NCBI RefSeq assembly: GCF_900111245.1
Contig: NZ_FOGO01000002.1
Location: 496,001 to 560,000 of the forward strand
From: Streptomyces qinglanensis
GTDB taxonomy: Bacteria; Actinomycetota; Actinomycetes; Streptomycetales; Streptomycetaceae
Direction of reading: 5' to 3'
Length of the DNA stretch: 64,000 nt
In this document: positions 58,871-64,000 of the stretch, one piece after another
Position numbering within the stretch: the first letter of the stretch is position 1
How the letters are laid out: each line of letters begins with the position of its first letter
Notes under the pieces: model-generated
Told to the model about the DNA's origin: nothing
Databases searched by the model: none
The model's input: only the letters and a program-made list of their open reading frames with translations
Position numbers and translations under genes: made by a program

Positions 58871-60388
58871 ATGACCGCAACGACGGCTCCCCCCATCCGC
58901 ATCGGCAAGTCCGCTGTCGCAGCGCTCGGCCTGCTGGCAGTCGCCACCGGCGCTTTGGAGTCGGTGGTGGCGCCGACGCTTCCGCTCCTGCAGCGCGAGC
59001 TGGACATGAGCCCCGCCGAGGGGGCGTTACTCAGCATCATGCTGCTCATCACGGGCGCGCTCGTCACACCGGTCGCAGGCAAGTTCGGCGACCGGTACGG
59101 CGGGAAACGGGTCATGGTCCGGCTGATGGCGGTGGTCGGCGTCGGGGGACTGCTGTCGTCCCTGGCCCCCAACCTGCCGGTGCTGCTGCTCGGTCAGCTG
59201 CTGCAAGGAGCGATGGTCGGTGCGCTGCCCCTGTCGTTCATCCTGGTGCGCGCGCACCTCCCCGAGGGCGAGTCGAAGGTGGCCATCGGGGTGGTGAGCG
59301 GGCTGTTCGTGGCGGGCGGGATGGCGGGGACGCTGTCGGCCGGTCCGGTGGCGGAAGGGCTGTCCCGGCACTGGATGTTCGCGCTGCCGACGCTCGCGGT
59401 CATCGGGGCGACCCTGCTGGTGAACCGGCTCATGCCGCAGGATCCGCCGGCCCGGTCGGACGGGACCGGGACCGGGACTGGGACCGGGACTGGGACTGGG
59501 ACTGGGGTCGGGGCCGGGACTGGGACTGGGACTGGGACTGGGGCCGGGACTGGGACTGGGGCCGGGGTCGGGGCCGGGACTGGGACCGGGATCGACTGGC
59601 CCGGCCTGGCCCTGCTGAGCGGGACGCTGATCACGCTCATGCTCGTGCTCCAGTTGGCGCCCGAGGCCGGTTCGCAGCCGCTCGCCTTGGGGGCACTCGT
59701 CGTGGTGCTGGCCGCCTTCGTGACCGGATGGATCGCCGTCGAGCGCCGGGCGGCCTCGCCTCTGGTGGACCTGCACATGCTGGCGCGGCCCGCGGTGTGG
59801 AAGTCGTGCGTGCTGACGTTCATGATCTGCGTCGGTACCTCGGGGGCCCTCTATCTCGTCCCGCAGCTCTTCGACGTGCCCACGGACGCGTACGGGTTCG
59901 GGGCGGGCGCCACCGAGATCGGCTTCTTCCTGCTGCCCGGCACCGTGGCCGCGTCGGTGGCGGGGCCGCTCGGCGGCATGGGGGCGCGGCGGTTCGGCTC
60001 GCGTGCCGTGGTCACCGCCGGGATCGTCCTCATGGCCGCGTCCTTGCTCGCCCTGGCAGCCGTGCACACCGAGATCTGGCACCTCGTCGCCGGCAAGGCG
60101 GCGATCGCGCTCGGCAACGGCCTCTGCGTCACGGCGATGGTGACCAGCACCGCCACCTCCGTCGAGCACAGCGACACCGGCATCGCCACCAGCCTGGTCC
60201 TGGTGACCCGCGTGCTCGGCTACGCCGTGGGGATGCAGGTCTGCGGCGCGATCCTCACCGCCGGAACCCCGTCCGGGTCGGAGGTCCCGGCCGAATCGGC
60301 CTTCGTCACCGGCTTCGTCCTCGCCGGCGCCGTCACAGCCCTGTCCCTCTTCGTCGCCCGAACCATGAGCAAGGGAGTCACGGAATGA
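58871..60388 (+). CDS. MFS transporter (drug efflux type) with Gly-Thr repeat loop
   Basis: 505 residues. It is a DHA1/DHA2-like permease (AALGLLAVATGALESVVAPT, LLSIMLLITGALVTPVAGKF, with GDRYGGKRV as motif A). The central cytoplasmic loop carries about 44 residues of alternating Gly-Thr/Gly-Ala/Gly-Val, coded by hexamer repeats at 59461-59592. ATG 58871 has AAAGGA 5 nt upstream. The monooxygenase gene starts at its stop (ATGA overlap). With the divergent TetR this looks like an inducible export-plus-modification locus for an aromatic compound. Confidence 0.9.
   Translation: MTATTAPPIRIGKSAVAALGLLAVATGALESVVAPTLPLLQRELDMSPAEGALLSIMLLITGALVTPVAGKFGDRYGGKRVMVRLMAVVGVGGLLSSLAPNLPVLLLGQLLQGAMVGALPLSFILVRAHLPEGESKVAIGVVSGLFVAGGMAGTLSAGPVAEGLSRHWMFALPTLAVIGATLLVNRLMPQDPPARSDGTGTGTGTGTGTGTGVGAGTGTGTGTGAGTGTGAGVGAGTGTGIDWPGLALLSGTLITLMLVLQLAPEAGSQPLALGALVVVLAAFVTGWIAVERRAASPLVDLHMLARPAVWKSCVLTFMICVGTSGALYLVPQLFDVPTDAYGFGAGATEIGFFLLPGTVAASVAGPLGGMGARRFGSRAVVTAGIVLMAASLLALAAVHTEIWHLVAGKAAIALGNGLCVTAMVTSTATSVEHSDTGIATSLVLVTRVLGYAVGMQVCGAILTAGTPSGSEVPAESAFVTGFVLAGAVTALSLFVARTMSKGVTE
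59461..59592 (+). repeat. GGGACY-type hexamer repeat, about 22 units, inside the MFS gene
   Basis: Units GGGACT, GGGACC, GGGGCC and GGGGTC follow one another without breaking the frame; each adds two residues. It codes for the Gly-Thr loop. Confidence 0.92.
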
Positions 60389-61689
60389 CCCGCACCGACC
60401 TGCCGCACGGCATCACACGTACGGGAGCTGCCACACTCCGGCGCACCGCCCTGATATCCGGCGCGAGCATCGCGGGGCCCGCTCTCGCCTTCTGGCTGAA
60501 CCGCTGCGGGTTCGCGGTCACGGTCGTCGAGAAGGCGAGCGCGCTGCGCGGCGGCGGCTACCCGATCGACGTGCGCGGTACCGCACTCGAGGTCGTCCGG
60601 CGGATGGGAATCCTGCCTCGGCTGCGGGACGCGCACATCGACCTGCGCCGGCTGGCCTTCCTCGACGGGGACGGCGGCGAAGTGGCCTCGATCCACCCGC
60701 ACACCGTCACCGGCGGTGTCGAGGGACGGGACCTGGAGGTGCCGCGCGGGGACTTGGTCGGCGCGCTCCACGCGGCGGTCCGCGACGACGTCGAGTTCGT
60801 GTTCGACGACTCCGTCGACACCCTCGACCAGACCGACCACGGGGTCGACGTCACCTTCCACGGGGGCAGCACCCGTACGTTCGACCTGGTCTTCGGCGCC
60901 GACGGGCTGCACTCCCGTACCCGCGAGTTCCTCTTCGGTCCCGAGGAGCAGTTCCACCGCTATCTCGGCTACTGCTTCGCCGGGTTCACCATGCGCAACG
61001 CCTTCGGCCTCTCCCGCGAGGCCCTGATCTGGAACACCCCGGGCCGGGCCGCGGTCCTGTACGCCGTCGGAGGCGGCTCCGCGGAGGACAGCTCCGCAGG
61101 GGGCAGCACCGCCGGGGACAGCTCAGCCCAGGGCAGCTCCACCGACGGCGACGAGGTGCACGCCTTCCTGAACTTCGCCCACCCGGAACCGCCGTTCGAG
61201 GCGTTCCGGAACCCGCGGGCCCAACGCGACCTGGTCATCCGCGTGTTCGGTGACGCGGGCTGGGAGGTCCCAGGCATGCTCGCCGCCCTGCACGACGCGG
61301 ACGACCTGTTCTTCGACGCGGTCAGCCAGATCCGTATGCCCCGCTGGTCCAGCGGCAGGGTCGCGCTGGTGGGCGACGCCGCGTACGCACCCTCGTTCCT
61401 CACCGGACAGGGCTCCAGCCTCGCGCTCGTCGGCGCGTACATGCTCGCCGCCTCCCTGGCCGACCGGGACCACGTCGCGGGCTTCGCCGCCTACGAGCAG
61501 CACACCCGTGAGTTCGTCACCGCCAACCAGGACCTGGTCGGCGAGGGCGACGCCGTACTCTTCCCGACCTCCGCCCAGGCCCTGGACCAGCGCAACGCCA
61601 TGCTGCGCAACCTCGACACCATGCCCCCCGCGGAGGGACGACCGGCCCATGCGGCCCTCACCCTGCCCGCTTTCCCGACATCAGGGTGA
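60385..61689 (+). CDS. FAD-dependent aromatic hydroxylase-type monooxygenase
   Basis: 434 residues. FAD-binding N-terminus TALISGASIAGPALAFWLNR (GxSxxG variant of GxGxxG), the DG motif region FDLVFGADGLHSRTREFLFG and the second FAD motif RVALVGDAAYAPSFLTGQGS are all present. This is the class A flavoprotein family of tetracycline, rifampicin and polyketide hydroxylases. A Gly/Ser/Asp insert (AEDSSAGGSTAGDSSAQGSS) at about 232-255 is a repeat expansion in a loop. Start overlaps the transporter stop, so the two are coupled. The substrate is probably the exported compound. Confidence 0.9.
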   Translation: MTRTDLPHGITRTGAATLRRTALISGASIAGPALAFWLNRCGFAVTVVEKASALRGGGYPIDVRGTALEVVRRMGILPRLRDAHIDLRRLAFLDGDGGEVASIHPHTVTGGVEGRDLEVPRGDLVGALHAAVRDDVEFVFDDSVDTLDQTDHGVDVTFHGGSTRTFDLVFGADGLHSRTREFLFGPEEQFHRYLGYCFAGFTMRNAFGLSREALIWNTPGRAAVLYAVGGGSAEDSSAGGSTAGDSSAQGSSTDGDEVHAFLNFAHPEPPFEAFRNPRAQRDLVIRVFGDAGWEVPGMLAALHDADDLFFDAVSQIRMPRWSSGRVALVGDAAYAPSFLTGQGSSLALVGAYMLAASLADRDHVAGFAAYEQHTREFVTANQDLVGEGDAVLFPTSAQALDQRNAMLRNLDTMPPAEGRPAHAALTLPAFPTSG

Positions 61690-61705
61690 GCCCGGCCCCG
61701 CACGA

Positions 61706-61740
61706 CGAAGGGCCGGACCCCAGCGGGGTCCGGCCCTTCG
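61706..61740. terminator. Bidirectional terminator
   Basis: CGAAGGGCCGGACCCC pairs with GGGGTCCGGCCCTTCG, a perfect 16-bp stem with loop AGC. It lies between the convergent monooxygenase and tRNA-Ser(CGA) genes; TTCGTTCGT follows on the plus strand. Confidence 0.88.
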
Positions 61741-61757
61741 TTCGTGCTGCTCAGAAG

Positions 61758-61844
61758 CGGTAGCGGTGGGATTTGAACCCACGGAGGAGTTGCCCCCTCA
61801 CTCGCTTTCGAGGCGAGCTCCTTCGGCCGCTCGGACACGCTACC
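61758..61844 (-). tRNA. tRNA-Ser (anticodon CGA)
   Basis: An 87-nt class II tRNA read leftwards. Acceptor GGTAGCG/CGCTACC pairs, the anticodon loop is CTCGAAA (CGA), there is a long variable arm, and the T arm GGGTTCAAATCCC matches that of tRNA-Ser(UGA). Confidence 0.96.
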
Positions 61845-61854
61845 GAGAGGAACT

Positions 61855-62484
61855 CTAGCCCACTGAGGGCCCGGGGCCGAAATCGGTATCCGGGGCGGTG
61901 CTCCGTGCGGTGGGGGGTGTGGGGTCGGAGGGGCGGAAGAAGCTGGTGAGGAGGGTGGCGCATTCGGTCGCCAGGACACCGTTGACGACCTCGGGGCGGT
62001 GGTTGAGGCGGCGGTCGCGCAGGGCGTCCCACAGGGAGCCCGCCGCGCCGGCCTTCGCGTCGGGGGCGCCGTAGACGACGCGGTCGACGCGGGAGAGCAC
62101 GGCCGCGCCCGCGCACATCGTGCACGGTTCCAGGGTGACGACCAGGGTGCAGCCGGTCAGTCGCCAGTCGCTGCCGCCGCGGGTCCGGGCGGCGGCGCGG
62201 AGGGCGAGCAGCTCGGCGTGGGCCGTGGGGTCGCCGTCCGCCTCGCGGGCGTTGTGTCCCCGGCCCAGGACGGTGCCGTCCGCATCGAGCACGACGGCGC
62301 CGACCGGCACGTCCCCGGTCCCGGGTGCCCGTGCCGCTTCCGTGAGCGCCAGCCGCATGGGCGCGCGCCAGGGATCGCGTACGGGGTCGTCGGGGGCGGC
62401 CCCCGGCCCGGAGGCGGTGTCCGGGCCAGGGGTGGGGGACGCGGCGGTCGGCCGGTCGCCGTGTGCGGGTGTCGCGGGGGTCAT
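61855..62484 (-). CDS. tadA: tRNA-specific adenosine deaminase
   Basis: 209 residues. Converts A34 of tRNA-Arg(ACG) to inosine. Zinc site: the His-Ala-Glu motif in TAHAELLALRAAART and the Cys pair in TLEPCTMCAGAAVLSRVDRV. AGAAGSLWDALRDRRLNHRP is the usual C-terminal substrate helix. The N-terminal ~38 residues are a Pro/Gly/Ala-rich extension. ATG 62484; in-frame upstream codons are poor. It lies 10 bp from tRNA-Ser(CGA), and the associated-protein gene is 31 bp upstream on the same strand. Its tRNA target is present in the same window at 36022. Confidence 0.95.
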   Translation of the reverse strand: MTPATPAHGDRPTAASPTPGPDTASGPGAAPDDPVRDPWRAPMRLALTEAARAPGTGDVPVGAVVLDADGTVLGRGHNAREADGDPTAHAELLALRAAARTRGGSDWRLTGCTLVVTLEPCTMCAGAAVLSRVDRVVYGAPDAKAGAAGSLWDALRDRRLNHRPEVVNGVLATECATLLTSFFRPSDPTPPTARSTAPDTDFGPGPSVG

Positions 62485-62515
62485 GGTGCCAGTGTGGCGC
62501 CTGCTGTGTTCCGGC

Positions 62516-63067
62516 TCAGCGGACGGCCTCCAGCACATCGGTGCAGCCGAGGGCGTCGGCGACCTCGCTCAGTGCGTCCTCGGGAGAGAGCGTGAGCAGC
62601 ACCTTCTCCTCCATGCCGAGGTCGGTGAGGAGGTCCGCGTCGCCCAGCGGGCCCGCCGGGGCGGTCTCCGCATCGGCTGCCGCGGCGCGCTCGGCCGTCT
62701 CGTCGTCGTCCTCGCTGCCTTCCGGCTCCCCGTCCTCCGTGCCGTCCAGGTCCACGAGTTGGTCGAGGGCCGACGGATCCTCCGGTTGGCGGCCGAGCAG
62801 CTCGTCCGACAGCAGTATCTCGCCGTACGAGCTGCGCATCGCCGCCGCGGCGTCCGAGACGAACACGCGCGGGTCCTCCTCGCCGTCCACGCGGACGACG
62901 CCGAACCATGTGCCGTCCTGCTCGATGCAGACCAGCACCGTCTCTTCGTCTGTCGTGGCCTCGCGGGCCAGGTCGGCCAGGTCGGCCAGGGTCTCCACAT
63001 CGTCCAGCTCTGTGTCGCTCGCTTCCCACCCGTCTTCGGTGCGCGCGAGCAGCGCGGCGAAATACAC
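62516..63067 (-). CDS. tRNA adenosine deaminase-associated protein
   Basis: 183 residues, a family found only beside tadA in Actinobacteria (TIGR03941 type, from memory). It has two acidic lobes: YFAALLARTEDGWEASDTEL with GTWFGVVRVDGEEDPRVFVS, then a Glu/Asp-rich linker and LLTDLGMEEKVLLTLSPEDA. It probably assists TadA; the mechanism is not known to me. GTG 63067 has GGGAG about 9 nt upstream. It is the first gene of the tadA operon. Confidence 0.88.
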   Translation of the reverse strand: MYFAALLARTEDGWEASDTELDDVETLADLADLAREATTDEETVLVCIEQDGTWFGVVRVDGEEDPRVFVSDAAAAMRSSYGEILLSDELLGRQPEDPSALDQLVDLDGTEDGEPEGSEDDDETAERAAAADAETAPAGPLGDADLLTDLGMEEKVLLTLSPEDALSEVADALGCTDVLEAVR

Positions 63068-63371
63068 CGTGACTCTCCCACTGATTCAAGATGTGCCCGA
63101 GTGCTGACGAGGACCGTGCCCCGCCCCATCGGAATCGTGGCAGAAACCTGCGCCGTGCGAAGGGTCTTCGGCAGTGCGTCGCCGTGCTGTTTGCCCGACT
63201 GTTGCACAAACGTTCACCCGGCGCCCGCCTGCATCGACGCAGTGTGACAACTCGCCACTCAGCGCGGGGTGTGCGTTCGGGTCGCCGGACTGCCGTGCAG
63301 CCGGGGCCTGTCGGCGGCCGCCGCACCGCGGGCCGGTCTTCGCCCGTGGACGGTCTCGGCAGCGGAGAACG
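63068..63371. other. Intergenic region, promoter of the tadA operon
   Basis: No gene is seen. The AT-richer stretch 63180-63255 is the likely leftward promoter. Confidence 0.4.
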
Positions 63372-63668
63372 TCACCAGCGGAAGGTGCGCATCCGCAGGG
63401 CCTGCCGGCGTCGGCGCACCGCCCGCGACCGGCGGGGGTGGACGCGTTCGCGCAGCTCCTTCGCCTCGTTCAGCTCGCGGAGGAAGCGTGCGCGTCGGCG
63501 CAGCCGCTCGGCGTCCGCGTCGCGGTCCCCCTCCGTCCGGAACTCCGTCTGCGTACGGGGATCCCCGCGGCGGTCGGGTTCCGCGCGGGCGCTCGATCCC
63601 GGGTGGGGCCGGGAGGACCTTCCCGGACGTCGGCGCGCTCGCAGCCCGGGCTCGCGTGGCTCTGACAT
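63372..63668 (-). CDS. Arg-rich hypothetical protein
   Basis: 98 residues from ATG 63668, with GGAGGTG a few bases upstream. Sequence starts MSEPREPGLRARRRPGRSSR and ends in RRQALRMRTFRW. It is very basic with one helix (ADAERLRRRARFLRELNEAK). No known motif. It could be a nucleic-acid-binding or ribosome-associated peptide. It is divergent from upp. Confidence 0.6.
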   Translation of the reverse strand: MSEPREPGLRARRRPGRSSRPHPGSSARAEPDRRGDPRTQTEFRTEGDRDADAERLRRRARFLRELNEAKELRERVHPRRSRAVRRRRQALRMRTFRW

Positions 63669-63928
63669 ATGCACCTCCGGTGTAGAGCCACCTTCCCCGG
63701 TCCGCCGGGCGTATGCCAGTGCGCCCCGGCGCATCCGGCCACGGTGCGTACTGTGTCGCGACCCGTGCGACCCCGCGCGGCCGGTGCGACAACCTCGCGC
63801 GGACGGGTCGGGTGTGCGCCGGTCGGACACGCGCCGGTCAGGTGCGCCGGGCGCCTCGGTACCGGGGCCGAGCGCCGGTCCGGGTACCGGAGGGATCCGG
63901 TGCGCGGGGCCTCGGATACTGTCGAAGC

Positions 63929-64000
63929 ATGCGGACCCACGTCGTCGACCACCCTCTGGTCGCGCACAAGCTCACCACCCTGCGCGACGCGCGCACCGAC
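63929..64000 (+). CDS. upp: Uracil phosphoribosyltransferase (start only)
   Basis: 24 residues are visible: MRTHVVDHPLVAHKLTTLRD followed by ARTD. This is the usual N-terminus of Upp, which salvages uracil to UMP with PRPP. GATACT at 63915-63920 ends 8 nt before the ATG and no ribosome site lies between, so a leaderless message is likely. The rest is off the window. Confidence 0.85.
   Translation, partial: MRTHVVDHPLVAHKLTTLRDARTD

Overview
The window is high-GC DNA (roughly 70% by eye) with strong G/C bias at third codon positions, many GTG starts, GGAGG-type ribosome sites and Streptomyces-type gene families (KorSA-like GntR repressor, SSI-type protease inhibitor, paired SigF-family sigma factors, CGNR and DUF2637 proteins). 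It is almost certainly a Streptomyces chromosome core segment. From memory, the sigma pair - tadA - upp end resembles the equivalent part of the S. coelicolor chromosome; I could not check this.

Layout. 1-3.2 kb: partial glycerophosphodiester phosphodiesterase (GDPD) gene, a membrane-anchored HtrA-like protease and tRNA-Ser(UGA). 3.25-18.54 kb: a complete integrative and conjugative element of the actinomycete (AICE, pSAM2/SLP1-like) type, inserted in the 3' half of that tRNA and bounded by a 58-bp perfect direct repeat. Its leftward genes encode integrase, excisionase, helicase and primase-polymerase, a cytosine methyltransferase, spread-type membrane proteins, an FtsK-like TraB and a run of tiny overlapping genes. 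At the right end a KorSA-like repressor, an acetyltransferase and a small GntR protein are read rightwards.

18.5-36 kb: hypothetical genes, a mycothiol-dependent isomerase-like protein, a small secreted Asn-rich protein, a three-gene acyl-CoA/steroid-type operon (hotdog-DUF35, MaoC, lipid-transfer thiolase), a secreted DUF1906 protein, a SigE-family ECF sigma factor, an acyl-CoA ligase, a 1665-residue PAS/receiver protein with a huge disordered linker, an SSI-type inhibitor, tRNA-Ser(GCU) and tRNA-Arg(ACG). 36-47 kb: an integrase remnant beside tRNA-Arg, a GNAT/XRE/anti-sigma-like group, an orphan PhoB-type winged-helix protein with hexapeptide repeats, a TetR regulator, and a MarR - MFS - YceI group in which the transporter and the YceI protein share carboxypeptidase-regulatory-like domains. 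47-64 kb: two SigF-family sigma factors, a 54-residue membrane protein, an oxidoreductase, a structured AT-richer patch with two candidate small genes, CGNR and MFS genes, putP, a TetR/MFS/FAD-monooxygenase efflux-type locus, tRNA-Ser(CGA), tadA with its usual partner gene, and the start of upp.

A striking feature is the number of short tandem repeats (6-36 bp units), both inside reading frames and between genes. The most unexpected single object is a 43-bp perfect antisense copy of the acyl-CoA ligase coding sequence placed in that gene's own upstream region.
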